Part shown: positions 35,501 through 47,433 of the stretch, piece by piece
Layout: each line of letters starts with the position of its first letter
How positions within the stretch are numbered: position 1 is the stretch's first letter
Assembly: GCF_000208745.1 (NCBI RefSeq)
Contig: NC_030850.1
Span: 8,208,151 to 8,272,150, forward strand
Source of the DNA: Theobroma cacao
Taxonomy: Eukaryota; Streptophyta; Magnoliopsida; Malvales; Malvaceae
Reading direction: 5' to 3'
DNA: 64,000 nt
Made by a program: the position numbers and the translations under genes
The notes under the pieces: generated by a model
Told to the model about the DNA's origin: nothing
Databases searched by the model: none
Seen by the model: only the letters and a program-made list of their open reading frames with translations

Positions 35501-38500
35501 TGTCCTTAATGATCAAGATCAAAGGGATCAGACTTCTCCACCCAGATAAGCTACCAAGGCATGGAAACTGCAAAAAGTCATTGGTGAATGCAATGTCCTT
35601 CATGATCTAGATCAAAGGGAGCTCATCCCATTTCTCTGGGCACATGAACCATGCTATATTCTCCATAGATGATGCCCATAGGATAACATTTCATTCAAAA
35701 AAAAAAAAAAGCTAGTCTCTTAATCACTGAAAGTGATAAGATAATTAGCAGCATTTCAAGCTGGACTAAATGTTTCCGTACAAGTGAGAGCTTGCAGCTT
35801 GTTCAGTCAGTGATTGTCAGCATTCAAAATTATTGGAGCAGTGGAAAACTGTCATTAAGACCACAGAGGATACAGGCAGGATATCCTGTGAAGTATGGAG
35901 CAACTCCTCCATCAAAAAAAGATGAGGTCTGGTTGATGGGAACACTATTTGCTTCCATTAACAATTTGGGGGCTGGAAATTAAAAGAATGAGTAATTGGA
36001 AGAATACAGCAGTTTGAAGCAAGTATAGAATCTCCGTACTATGACAGAATGGTTTAAAAGGATGCACCTAATGAAAATTAAAGATAAAAGCATCTAAAGT
36101 TCTGAGATCACCAGAACTGTTAGTTGTGCTTGGTATTATTATCTGACAATTAACCTATTATGAGAAATAAATTATTCTCTAGTTTGCTCTTTGAGAAGGC
36201 AGCCAGTTTATTAAATCATTAAAGAGCGGTAGTTAATAGTACCTTGGGAATCCATGGAAAAAGTTAAGAAAAACATTAGTTTGTATAGTTTTATCAGCAA
36301 AATCACAGCAAACAGATCTTCATGAATGTGAGATTAGTAGGATTCTTGTTGAACTAGGATAAGATTGTTGATTGGATGAATCAGCATTGCACTGATGCAG
36401 ATCCAAGGTGTTATATGCTGAAGTCCCCCGCCCCCCGCCCCCCCAACCCCTCTTTTTTGGCAGTTGCTGTGCTATAGAATTTGGCAGGAAATGGCACAAT
36501 CTCTAGGAGTGGTAAGAATCCACAAAGTATTTGACATAAGAGTTTATGATGATAATCATAAAAATTTCAAAAAAATTCTAAAGAGATACTTAGACAAGGT
36601 ATTCAGGCTTGATCAATCCAAGTTTTATTTGTTCTCCTGGAAAAAATATATGGAGAGGGGGTGATATCATTGCAATTTGAAGTTTAGCGACTAATTTGAC
36701 ATTTGGCAGAAAATTCGACAAAAAAAGGTGCAATTTACCTCTTAAATTCAGATCAAATTGAAATAAAATAACATACTAGAACCGGGCATTTTTTAGAGAA
36801 ACAATTACAAAAAATAATAATAATAAAGGAACTGTTTCCTCTTGAAAGCAGCAAAAATAGTCAATAATGCATAAAAGAAAACTGAAATAAATTGCTGGCG
36901 CAGCAAAAGATTTTTTTTTTTTCAATGACATCGTAAAAAGAAAAATGAAAAGTATCAACCACTTTGCAGATGAAGCTGAAAACTGCAAAGGAGGGGCTAA
37001 AAATTTGAACTGACTCACCAAAAGACTAAGCTTTTGAAACCTATCATCGATTGTAGAAATTGCACGAATAATCAGGGATTTTACCATACCATCCCTATTC
37101 TCAACCGAGACATCACATTCAATCCCAGTTCCACGATCAATGACTTTAACAATCGGCACCCTAGCAGTCATGATTGTCTGAATGCCACTAACATGACCTC
37201 CCCCTAGAACAATAAAGCATACTAATGAGAACAGTTCAAGTACATGACATAAAGATCATAAAACATCTTTCAAGGTCATCTTCAATTCCAAAAACCAACA
37301 ATTTTCATCTCTAATATAAGGATAAAACAACTATCATAAACTAAATGCTCATTTTTCTGTCTTCCAAAGAAGTGGAGGTTGGCAATTATATGTCCATTTA
37401 CCAGTATTTAAATGCATGAATAAGGAAACAACATGTTTTCAATATGAATGGAAGGTTGAATAAAATACAATGTAAATCATTGTAGATTTTTTAGAAAGAT
37501 ATAATACTAAAGTGGTTATTAAAAGATATAATATACAAAAACTGGTTATTAATAACTCATACAACTTATATTGAATTTTGTTTAGATCTAAAATTATTAA
37601 AAAGAAAAATAATTTAAATTAAAATTATTTTTGAAAATAAAAACACCAATGCATGTTGTTTGATCATTGAAAATTCACTTCAACAAACACTGAAGTGTTC
37701 TATATATTGATTTATCCCTAAAAAGAATCTAAAATTCCAATCTTATTTCTGATCATTTCTAAAACGGTAAATTTTGCGATTTAAATTTTATATTTTATGT
37801 TTATCATTAGTTAAATTTATAATATTACTATTATGATTTCAACTTTTTATCATTGTATTAACTATTAATTATATAAAAAACTCATTTTTGCTCTTTCTTT
37901 TTTCTTTTTTTTCTTTTATCTCTCATTCTTTTTCCTTTTCTTCCCTCTTTCTTTTTTGTTAATTCAATTGAACTTATAAATTGTACTTGTTATGATGATT
38001 TAATTTTAATCATAATTTTTTTTTTTACTTTCTATATTTCTTTTTCCTTTTCTTCTTTTCTTTTTTTTTTAACTCTCTTCATTCTCCTTTTCTTCCCATC
38101 TGGCCACAAGGAGGGCAAATTTAGCACTTGCAAAAGCCACAGTAGCAGTTGGACCAAGGTCAGCTAATGCCATCAGAAAATGCCCAATAACTATCCCTAG
38201 GACTCAGTTTTACTTAAATTCTTTTAGTTATTATTTTAAAAAAGAAAAAGTAATTAAAATCTAGAGAAATAAGACTCATGGAGACAAAATGTTGTGTTAA
38301 ACCTAGATTGAGAATCAAATACTTTCTTTCTTCCCTTCTAGCAGCACCTCAGTATTTACTCACTTCCTCTCATATTCAAACCAACAATAATATCAACTTT
38401 AGTATACACATGTTCCACGAAAGTAAAGCCATTTGAATGCAGCATGGCCAAATTAGGCATCAATCTTACTTTCAAATGTGCCAGATGTATGCAGTAATTC

Positions 38501-41500
38501 TGCAAGAAACTCAAAAGACATGGCTAGCAGCCCAGACATCAACATCATTTGCATCCTTCCTTGTTCTTTGTAAAAAGGGCCAGAAAGAAATAAACTGGAG
38601 GATGTTGACCTTCATTATCTCATATATTTATTTTTATTTTTTTCATACTCACTGTAAAGAGAAGTTGACAATTTTCTTGCAGTTACTCATCTGGTCTTTC
38701 ATTTCGTTTAGGTCCCAACTTTTCACTATTCAATTTTGAAAATGAAGGTTACACTATGTTTCAGTTCAATAGTGAAAAACTCCTCTGAATCCACGTTCCC
38801 TACTCCAACATTCTATCAGTCTTTTAGCCTTATTATTGACTCATATACTAGAATGAAATGAAACTTCAATTTTAAGAAATTCCTAAAAGCATTCCTTGGT
38901 TTCAAACATGCTAGCCAATTCTTTCTTTTTTTTTCTTTTGATATTGAATAGCTTTGTGGTAAGAGTTACATTTCTGTGTCGGTCAAATGGCAATGTGTGT
39001 CATCATTTATCAGAAACTTATGCAATCAATTACCCATACAAACATCTACAAGCACATGATATATAATAATAATAATATAAACAATTATGCAGTAGAAAAA
39101 ACATAAAGCATAACTAATATTTCAAATCATAAGTCAGAAATAAAAAAGGACTCAAGGTGAGTGAGTGTTGGGAAATTACTTTGAATGGAATATAATTTTT
39201 GTGCCAGCTTGTGAAGGGTCTGAATTTTCTTCTCTTTAGGCATTTTGGCTGCACTATCTCTAAAATTGATAGATAAGTCTAGATCACTTTCCCTACTGAA
39301 TATGCCCATTACAAAAGATCCAAATCCCTCCACAACAGGAGAACCATTAGGATTGCCTGAAAGAAAATATAAATAGTCATGAACTGCCATCACTAATGAA
39401 AGTGGCCCAAAACTATAGTAATATATTTTGGGTGATGAATGGATGGCATTCTAACTGTGAAAATGTGGCATAAGGAATGCCAATTTTAGTGATGATTGAG
39501 GTGCCCACATTTGGCAATGTGAGCTGGCTGAATGACAAGATGGTGATGTATAACCTATTAAATATGCTGGTTTTAACCAAAATCAGTATGATCTTAGACA
39601 ACAAACTAGATTTGACCCATTATCAAACTTTTTATCAATTTCAAAACCACGAAAAATTACTTAATAGGAATTGAACCTAATCCATTTGTAAGTTATGCAA
39701 TCCTTTAAAGCACTAGAAAATGGAAAACAGTTTATGTTCAGTATAGCCTAACTATTAGGAGATGTTTGGTACATGGAGAGTGGATCACTTTATAGGGATT
39801 TTAATTGGTGGGAAGGACTTTGCACTGTTTGGTATGTGAAGTTGTTAGGAATGTAGCTTTACATGGGTATCAGATTGCAACCATGGGAAGGAAGGTGATT
39901 CCCTCTTGGATTGGAAGGAATGTTACTTTCCCATGACTGAGGGATAGTAAAGTGGATCAAAATGACAAAAAGCCCCCCGAGCTGAACTCTCTGGGAAGGA
40001 AAGGGAGGCGCCATTTAAATCTGGTGATGGGAGCAAGGAGGAAAGAGAGAAAAAAAGAAAGAAAAGAAGAAGAGCCCATCACCAGAGTGCGGGGAGGAAG
40101 GAGAGAAGTAAAAAGAAAGAAAAGAAGAAGAGCCCATCACCAGAGAGCAACAAAGAAGAAGAGAAAAAATAGTTAAAAAAAGAAGAGCCCAATCAAAGGA
40201 CGATGAGTGCAGGAAGAAAAAAGAGAAAAGAAAATGAAAGAAAGAAAGTGGTGGATTATGTGGCAATTTAACTAATTAACTAATATTTTTATAAAATAAT
40301 TTAAATTAATTAATTTAATTCTTTAAAATTAACTAATTAATTTACTAAAAACAAATATTTAATAATTTTACATATTTTAATATTTAAATAATTAGTATTC
40401 AAAAATTATGTTATTTTTGCCATGCTATTATTTATTACTTTAAGAAATAAAGTTGAAAAAAATTAAAAATTTACATTAAAAAAGAACGTAGGTTATTAAA
40501 CTTTATATTTTCACACAGAAGGATAATTTTGTAAATTTATCCTACACTCCCAGTAAAGTGCTTCTAAACCAAACACTACAATGCAATCACATTCTTTACA
40601 ATCATCACTTTCCCATGTTATACCAAATGATACAAGATTATTTTCCCAACAATCACATTCCCAGCAATCATATTACCAGCAATCACATTCTTACTAAAAT
40701 ACCAAACACAACTTAGGATTAATGACCTAGTGCCATCAATGGGAAGATATTTGGCCTGAGTTTCATAACTATTGCTGACAGTCAACCTTTACCTTTAGAT
40801 CTAAAAAATAAGCTTCATGTTCAAGCGCTAGTATAATGTCTAAATGGGGAAAAAGGTACAGAATTCTGGCATTGAACAAGAACAATTCTCCTTGGAAGAC
40901 TAGTCAATGTACTCTTGAAATTTAAAATAGAAGGAAACATAACAAACTCTAGCCTATCATGATGATACTAACAAGTAAAAAATAATAAATGTATGCTTCA
41001 GAGATTGCTATAAATTGCAGCAACCAAGTGGAGGTAAGTGGAGACTCCCATAATTAGAAAGCTATAAAAAAAATAAAAAGAAAGTTGTATCCAGAGAATA
41101 AGAAAAAGACATTTCTGAAAAGAATGAATTCAATGACATTATTAACAACTTTTTCCTTTAATTCTTATCTAAAGAGAGAAAGTAGAGAATTTTGCTTCAG
41201 AACAGAAAAGTTACCATAAATTTCCTTCACCATTGCATTGAAGATACGAACCAAATCTGTTCGATTATCATAATCAATTTGTTTTGGCAAACGACTGATG
41301 TAAACCTCATTAAGCAATTGATCAAGATTAGAGGCACAAGTCAAAGCAATTTTATTCTTCTCGAAGCCTTGCACCTCAAGCTTCTTTGCTTTCTTTAGCA
41401 ATACTGTAATAAAAATTTAAAGCAGCAGACAAATTACAAAAGTCGATTATTATGAACATGACAAATGGGAGCAATAAATAATCATCATGAACTCGAAGTT

Positions 41501-42044
41501 AAATTTTGAACCTGCCAAAAGTCCCAGTATGTAATTTTATTTCAAGTAAATCAAAAGCTAAGTTTTGGTCATAATAGAGATTTACTTTAGAATGTCATTA
41601 GCATCAAAAGGAATGATTTAAGTCAAGGTTTTTCGTCAGATGTTGCTAACTGTTAAAAGCTTTACCAAAGAAGATTCCTGTTTCACAAGTTCTCATCTTC
41701 CTAACTCTATAAACGTCTCCAAAATGTTCATAAAAGTTCCCAAAGCATTCACTAAAGAGTTCACTAAGTGGTGTTATACAAGGTAAAACATATTTCAGAG
41801 GCATGACACAAGAAGATGAAAATTGAGAGGTGCAGAAAGGTGAGAGAGAAAGTATGAGACAAGTCTTTCAACTAAATGCACGTTGCGCAATCTTCAAGTG
41901 TTCTTCCCATAAGTTCAAAGATGATGACTATGTTAAGCCCATAGTGTTCCATGACAAGTCTTCAACTAGGTATAGCGTGATAAGAAAAGTTACAACACAT
42001 TCAAAGCCAGGAGTAGATCACTCACCCTTCGCGCTGAATGTCAT
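29579..42044 (-). CDS. Terminal nucleotidyltransferase (HESO1/TUTase-like poly(A)/poly(U) polymerase)
   Basis: Nine exons (minus strand): 42044-42026, 41403-41215, 39356-39180, 37203-37019, 33987-33892, 32677-32632, 30867-30761, 30595-30494, 30397-29579. Phases agree and give 579 residues. The fold is that of non-canonical poly(A)/poly(U) polymerases such as HESO1: GFGSFV (about 80-85) and SDLDLSI supply the Gly-Ser motif and the first two catalytic Asp (about 94 and 96), and GIECDVSV the third (about 159), so the active site is intact. The central domain follows (MKAWAKAHDINSSKERTLNS, then ISLVAFHLQTRNPPILPPF). The last exon encodes a long low-complexity tail with basic stretches such as QTKKRH, proline- and glutamine-rich, ending VPWRPRM, reminiscent of the WRPR end of HESO1. 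Closest remembered relatives are the At3g45750/At3g45760 proteins. The exon holding the start extends to 42122 with open frame but no further ATG; a 5' UTR exon probably ends near 42469. Which nucleotide it adds is not readable. Confidence 0.88.
29681..29794 (-). repeat. 57-bp in-frame tandem duplication in nucleotidyltransferase tail
   Basis: Unit 1 is 29681-29737 and unit 2 is 29738-29794, differing at one base. On the coding strand they give two identical 19-residue copies containing GIAPPLVPLLNSLGLNVSQ-like sequence. The length is a multiple of three, so the frame is kept. The near identity indicates a recent event. Confidence 0.95.
31303..31699. mobile_element. MITE-like inverted-repeat element in intron
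   Basis: The ends carry TGTTTGATAAAC (31304-31315) and its complement GTTTATCAAACA (31687-31698), continuing as weaker AT-rich inverted similarity inward. The interior is non-coding and about 400 bp long. A target-site duplication was not clear, so the superfamily is undecided. It lies in the intron between 30868 and 32631 of the nucleotidyltransferase gene. Confidence 0.55.
35441..35623. repeat. 92-bp tandem duplication in intron
   Basis: Both copies begin CTTCTCCACCCAGATAAGCT and end in ATCAAAGGGA (35441-35532 and 35533-35623), with several substitutions and small indels. The surrounding intron also holds a shorter pair of AAGAAGCTTGATGTGGTTC words about 46 bp apart near 35096 and 35142. 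No function is implied. Confidence 0.85.
39761..40712. mobile_element. Non-autonomous transposon remnant, about 950 bp, in intron
   Basis: The left end reads GATGTTTGGTA and the right end, in reverse, GTTGTGTTTGGTA; TTAGGA occurs directly outside both ends (39755-39760, 40713-40718) and may be a target-site duplication. The right third has repeated AGCAATCACATTC-like words. The middle is a purine-rich tract with a 58-bp imperfect tandem repeat (around 40045-40160). No transposase is encoded. Confidence 0.5.
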
Positions 42045-42301
42045 GGTTTCAGGGTCGATATTCCTGAGATCAATAGCCTCTTTTATCCAACAAGATACCA
42101 ATATTTGATTTACAATTAACACCTACAGATACAGAAAAAGAACAAAAGCAAAGTTAGAACTAGAATTCCCAAGGCATATATATATAATGAGAATAAAATT
42201 ATTACAGGAAACGAAAATCAAGTAGAAACTGATCAAACTTTATTCATATCGAAGAAATTAAAGGGCATTAAGAGCTTTCATTTGGCCAAATGAAAAGATA
42301 C

Positions 42302-42336
<35 letters not shown>

Positions 42337-42769
42337 TCTAGCCTTTTTACCCGATTTCAATTTGGAAATTTATGTCCAACCGATGAATAATCCAGCCCTA
42401 AGTTGGAAATTGATCTCAATTAAAGAAATTAACCCAGAAAAAAAAAACATGATTCCTTCAGAGAGAGAGATTACCCCTTTCCTGCTCGCTTGAAAAAGCA
42501 AGCGCAGGACGTAAATCAAGATAAAGGGTGCTCTATTCCGGTTTAAGAAAATGTGGTACTCGGCCTCGCCTACAACCACATGACTGGCTGCTTTCCTTAT
42601 ATGAATTATCTACTGAGGAAAAATTTTTAAAAATGAAAATAACACAATTTGTGTTATTTGAAAATAAAGAATAAAAAAATATAGCCAACTAAAGCTACGT
42701 AATTTTTTATCTAAAAAAAACTAAGATAAAATATCTTGATCTTCTTTAAGTGTTAATTGAAATTATATA

Positions 42770-43286
42770 AAAATTTATTAATTTTCGAAATCATACTCCA
42801 CCGCAATAATACAAACACCTTTAACAAAAATTATAAAAAAATTAAAATATTTTTTTTTAATTTAAAAAATTATTATTATATTATAAAAATTAAAAAATAA
42901 AAATAAAAATAAAAACATCGGTCGGTGATCGGTGCTCCCCAAAGGAAGGGAGCACTAGATCAGTGCTCCCAAGGGAAGGGAGCACCGGTGCACCCTTAAG
43001 AAGCTCGATTTGGGGCTCCCAAAAAGGAGCACCGGTGCTCCCTTAAGGAGCCCGATCGGGGCTCACCAAGGGAGCTCCTATGCTCCCCATGAGGAGCTTT
43101 TTTCTTAATTAATAAAAAAATAAAATTATATAATAAAACTTAATTAAAAATAAAATCATCTTTTTACTTTTATCACATTGTTTAAGTCGACAAAATTATT
43201 GATGGTTGACTAACAATTGGATCTACGTGTTTAGTAGAAAATATTTTTTAAGAGTAAAGTGTCTATTTCGAAAATTAATAAATTTT
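42770..43286. mobile_element. Inverted-repeat element with GC-rich palindromic core
   Basis: A perfect 22-bp inverted repeat, centred on TTCGAA-containing sequence, is found at 42770-42791 and 43265-43286, and weaker inverted similarity extends outward for tens of bases on both sides. Between them, inside DNA that is over 80% AT, sits a GC-rich block (about 42918-43106) made of repeated GGGAGCAC, GGTGCTCCC and AAGGAGC words, including the palindrome GGAGCACCGGTGCTCC near 43026-43041. This resembles a foldback or MITE-like transposon with a satellite-like core. There is no coding frame. Confidence 0.55.
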
Positions 43287-43952
43287 CGTGTAATTTTGAT
43301 CAAAATTTTAAAAATAAACATATTTTATCCAAAAAACTATTATTTATGAAAGAGAGAAATGTTTAATGAATAACTATGCAATCAATTTTAAAAGATGTGA
43401 TACCGAATTCTTTTTTTGTCTTATTTTGTAGAAAATATACATTGATTAAAATATTTTTATTATTTTATAAATTTTTATTATTTAATATAAGATTTTTTCA
43501 CTTTCATCGTTGAGCTAATAACATTTATCTCTTAATACGAAACTCATATAGGAACTTATATATTACTTAATATTGATTTTATAAAAAAGTGTTTAATAGT
43601 TATTTTTAATATTGTTAGGTTAGTATATATCTTGTTCATGTCTATTTAAAAATGAGTATATTATTAATATGTAGTAATAATCTAATGGTATAACGTTATA
43701 GATCTCGCATTAATAAGAGATATGATAAGTTTCGATTATATAATCATAAGTCTTCTACCACCTATCATGTATATCTTTGGAATTGAAAACGTGTGCCCAT
43801 GATTTATAGACTGACTTAAACTCTATTTTCAAAATATCAAAATAAACTCAGATCTTCACAAAATTAGATAAAGTAAAATGTCACGGATCTCATATCAGTA
43901 AAAAATATGATGGATCTTGAATATAAAAATAGAGTCTTCCACCAACATGAGC

Positions 43953-44052
43953 CCATGATTTATAAGCTAACTTAAATTCTATTTTTAAAGTTTAAGGTCG
44001 TAAGGTCCATGATTTATAAGCTAACTTAAATTCTATTTTTAAAGTTTAAGGT
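43953..44052. repeat. 54-bp tandem duplication
   Basis: Two copies beginning CCATGATTTATAAGCTAAC start at 43953 and 44007 and are identical for at least 45 bases through TTTAAAGTTTAAGGT. The unit lies in the repeat-derived spacer and has no coding meaning. Confidence 0.9.
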
Positions 44053-45090
44053 GGTACGAAGTTGAACTTAAATTCCGACCCCTGACAATAATACCTAAAA
44101 AAAATTTCTAAACTATTTACAATAATTCAAATAAATTTTTATTTTTCTATTACATTCACTCATGCTCTTATAATTTTATTTTACACTAAATAAATTTTTA
44201 TGACTAATGATTAATTAACTATTCTTAATCAAAATGTCACTTGTCATTTTATGTTATGTGATGTTGTTGTGGCACGTTAACATGCCGTAATAGATATTGA
44301 TGTGACACAATCACGTGATATTTTTACATTCCACATATATATCGCGTGGATATAAAATGACAAGTAACATTTTAACAAATAATAATTAGTCAACTTTAGT
44401 TATAAGGTATATTTGATACAAAATAAAAGTACATGAATTTATTGAATATAATAAAAAATAAAATTTTATTTAAATTTTCTTAAATAATTTAAAAAATTTT
44501 AAAATATTATGCCGAATCTGATTTAATTTATTACGGCAGTAATCTTTGTTGATTTGTTTCATCACTGCTCCCATTTTTTAACTTTGTTTGTCCGTCATAC
44601 GTACACTTCAAGTTTATCATTACATGTTGACAACAAAGTCTCAATCAAAATCCAAACTAAAGCAACTCTCACATTCTAATTTCAATAATTTTGGTTTTAA
44701 TCACTGTCTTTTCTCTTAATCAAATTCTTTTTAGTATATGCGAAGATTTATTGGATCTTGGATTGTACATATGGAAGGTTGAGCCTCATCCATGGAAATG
44801 GATAATGGACGGATTGGGCATAAACAAATTCAAATCAAATGGGTCATAACTTCATTCAGATTCTCATTCTTTGTCAAGATTATAAGTTCTTCAACTTTGC
44901 TGCAATGAGCAATACTAAAGCAAGAATGGTAAAAAGAAGAAGAGCTGATCCAGCCAAATAAGTTAAGCTTGCCTGTATATAAAATCTAAGTACAGAACTG
45001 ATATGAACTGAAAACAGGGGAGTGTAAGGGTGTAATTGCATATATGATCATATGTACGCAAAGGGAAACTTTCTTATTCACAGTCATGGT

Positions 45091-45480
45091 TTACTCTGGG
45101 GAAATTGAGGCTTCACTTCTTTTTGATGGCAAAGCAGCGGTTTGTGACTGCACCAGTATTGACCACAGCACATGCACATCCTCACATGGGCAGGACTTGA
45201 CATCCTTGTAAAGGATATATATTCCCCTTCCTGCAGCAGAACAATGCCAACAAAGAAGGCTCAATTAGCTTGAAAACTATTCCATATAAGACAATGCAAA
45301 ATGCTATTACATGATTTAAAATCAAAGCATGATGATCATGAGAAACAGAGAGTTGATCATTGATACAGAACTGTGGGCAGAGAGTGAGAGACAGAGTGAA
45401 GATTTACCCCTTCTCTGGCTTGAATGGAGGCGATCCCAGAGCTTCTTGAACGGGGAGAGGAGGGAGTGAAACCACCCCAT
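45091..45480 (-). CDS. Conserved small plant protein, two exons, 70 aa
   Basis: Exon 1 (45480-45408) starts at an ATG and encodes MGWFHSLLSPFKKLWDRLHS and a short basic tail; exon 2 (45230-45091) continues with RGIYILYKDVKSCPCEDVHV, then LWSILVQSQ and a serine-rich end before TAA. The donor (GGG|GTAAAT) and acceptor (GCTGCAG|GAAGG) are good and phase 1 is kept across the 177-bp intron. The protein has an amphipathic basic N-terminus and a CPCEDVHVLW core with two cysteines. I recall small uncharacterised plant proteins with this layout and core, but no function. Each exon alone is too short to stand out as an ORF. There is no transmembrane segment or clear signal peptide. Confidence 0.75.
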
Positions 45481-47433
45481 TAATTTGGAGAAGTGAGTAT
45501 GGGACTCTAACTCATCATGGTAGGTGAAGAGTTGGAAGGAAATATAGAGGGGAGAGAAGACTTAAAAAATTGTAGGTTGATTTACTTGGACAGGTTGCTT
45601 GTGCCTTAGTGCTGCTCTATGTTTCCTAATTTCCTTCACTCCCTCACGAAGCAATTATGCAATTTAACATGTCATCTGGGTGCTGTGTCTTTGTCACTCT
45701 TTTGTCTTTTTTTTTTTTTTCCTCTAAAAAAAAAGAGTTTAATTTTACCCCAATTTGCAGCCAAACTATCCCACTAATCCCCTTGTAAGTCATAGTTTCA
45801 CACCTGGAGAAGTCAGTATTTCATCTTCAATAGCATTCATGGAGTCTTAATGGTTACTACTAGTATCTTATCACTTTCTGCTATCATAGCTTTGATCTGC
45901 CTCTTGCACGCCAAGTGAACAAACACAAAATTTCTCCTTACATGTCTTATATTTATATATATACTTTTTTGTTACAAGATTTGTAGTTTTGTTTTCCACA
46001 TTTTTCTGCCATCAGGATAAGGTTTTAGTCCTACAAGCAAGCAATATGTACATTTAAGTAGCTTCATCTAAAAGGTTTGCACGTGTACACCATATCAACA
46101 CAAATACACAAAATGATCGTAACAAAGATGGACTAATGACCAGAGAACCGTGCATTCAAGTATTAGTTGGTTGCTACTTGCTGAAGTTAGTCATTTAGCT
46201 TTTTTGAGAATCTATCATGGAAGTGAAATTCAGGGACTAAACAATTGATTACCAAAATCTTGGTCCTCTGCATGAAACTCTTACGTTTCATGCCCCTAGA
46301 CTAATATCATAAAAAATGTCTTGGTTGGACTCAGAGACGGACCGAAGGTGGTGATGAGAGGGCTAGTAGCCACCTTTCAATTTTTATTTTATTATTATTA
46401 TTATATATATATAAAATTTGACATATATAAATATATGATCTTATATGGTTACCTTTTAACTATTAATGTCACTAGTTGGACCCTTAAGACTTAAACCACC
46501 CGAAATGCTGAAGAGAATAAACCAATGAAAAATGCTACACAGTTGGACCAACGTGCAACTTGAATCAAAAAGCTTAAGCGTAAAGAAGAAACTTGTGCAT
46601 GAAACTGAAACATGTACCTTAAATTAGGTGAAATGTAAGCTATTTACCAATCTTGTGAACCTAATCAAGTTGCAATTGGTAAAGTAAATTAAATTTACCA
46701 CTGGAATGCTTCAAGAATCAATTTTATTTGAAAAGTACGTTCCATCTAAATTCAGCAACCCTGCATTTTGCAAATCAATTCAGCGATGATGTTTACCTTT
46801 TCTGAATTGGAAGGGTTTAGGGGGAGGAGATGCCATTTGTCCTTTATCACTTGTATGGGGTGGTACCACTGGAGTATGGTTGCAAAGTAATATTTCTTTG
46901 TTAATATCTATTAAAAATTGTTTTTATTAGGATAAGTTAGAGTTAGAGTTAGAGTCTATCAATTAGAAATGATAGACATTCAATTAGAATAAGAAACTAG
47001 ACAAAATTAAGTCTAAAAAATTGTTATCATGATAGATTTGTAAATGTGAAAAATTCTTAATAAAAAAAATCAGAGTTTAAATTTTAAATCTGTTTTTTTT
47101 TCTTTTCTTTAATGTACACTTTAAACTTGTAATATAAAATTATAAACAGGATACTAAAGAAAATTCAAAATGGAACGGAGAATTTTCAATTTATTTTTTA
47201 GTTTTAGTTTTAATGTTACTGAATTTCGTTTTCACAAGTACTAAGTAAGTAGTTAAACAAACTTACAACTCTTATAAGATTATGAGACTGTTAATATAGG
47301 GATCTGGGTCTTCTTTAATTTCCCAAAAAACAGAACCAATGTCTCCTCAAGTCTAAGACTGCAGTCTTTGACCTCAGATCTTGAAATGGTCTCAGTAAAT
47401 CTGTGTTTTGTTGTAAGAGGGGAATTAACATAG
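45481..47433. other. Divergent spacer between small-protein and DUF1068 genes
   Basis: The left end should hold the promoter of the minus-strand small gene and the right end that of the DUF1068 gene. Around 46328-46450 the words CAGAGACGGACC, GAGGGCTAGTAGCCACC and a following poly-T/ATT run resemble the edge of a common plant DNA transposon, but no second end was found. The rest is AT-rich with no gene. Confidence 0.5.

Larger units (their letters stand above)
42123..45090. other. Promoter/5' UTR of nucleotidyltransferase and spacer to small-protein gene
   Basis: From 42123 to about 42468 lies a probable 5' UTR intron of the nucleotidyltransferase gene, with a (GA)n microsatellite at about 42305-42333. 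The 5' UTR exon and promoter follow to about 42600. Beyond this is very AT-rich DNA with an inverted-repeat element and repeat-derived segments. The pair of segments 43690-43870 and 43878-44000 share degenerate words such as GATCTC, ATATGAT and CCCATGATTTATA, suggesting an old retroelement fragment. The last few hundred bases include the 3' UTR of the small gene ending at 45091. Confidence 0.5.

Noticed and set aside
39952..40176. 74-codon lysine/arginine/glutamate-rich plus-strand frame
   Set aside because: It is the translation of a purine-rich tandem repeat inside a transposon remnant within an intron; both strands are open there for compositional reasons.
42026..42122. Extended N-terminus of the nucleotidyltransferase through the whole first coding exon
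   Set aside because: The frame is open above the chosen ATG but contains no other ATG, and the probable upstream exon offers only an ATG followed at once by a stop, so translation from 42044 is simpler.
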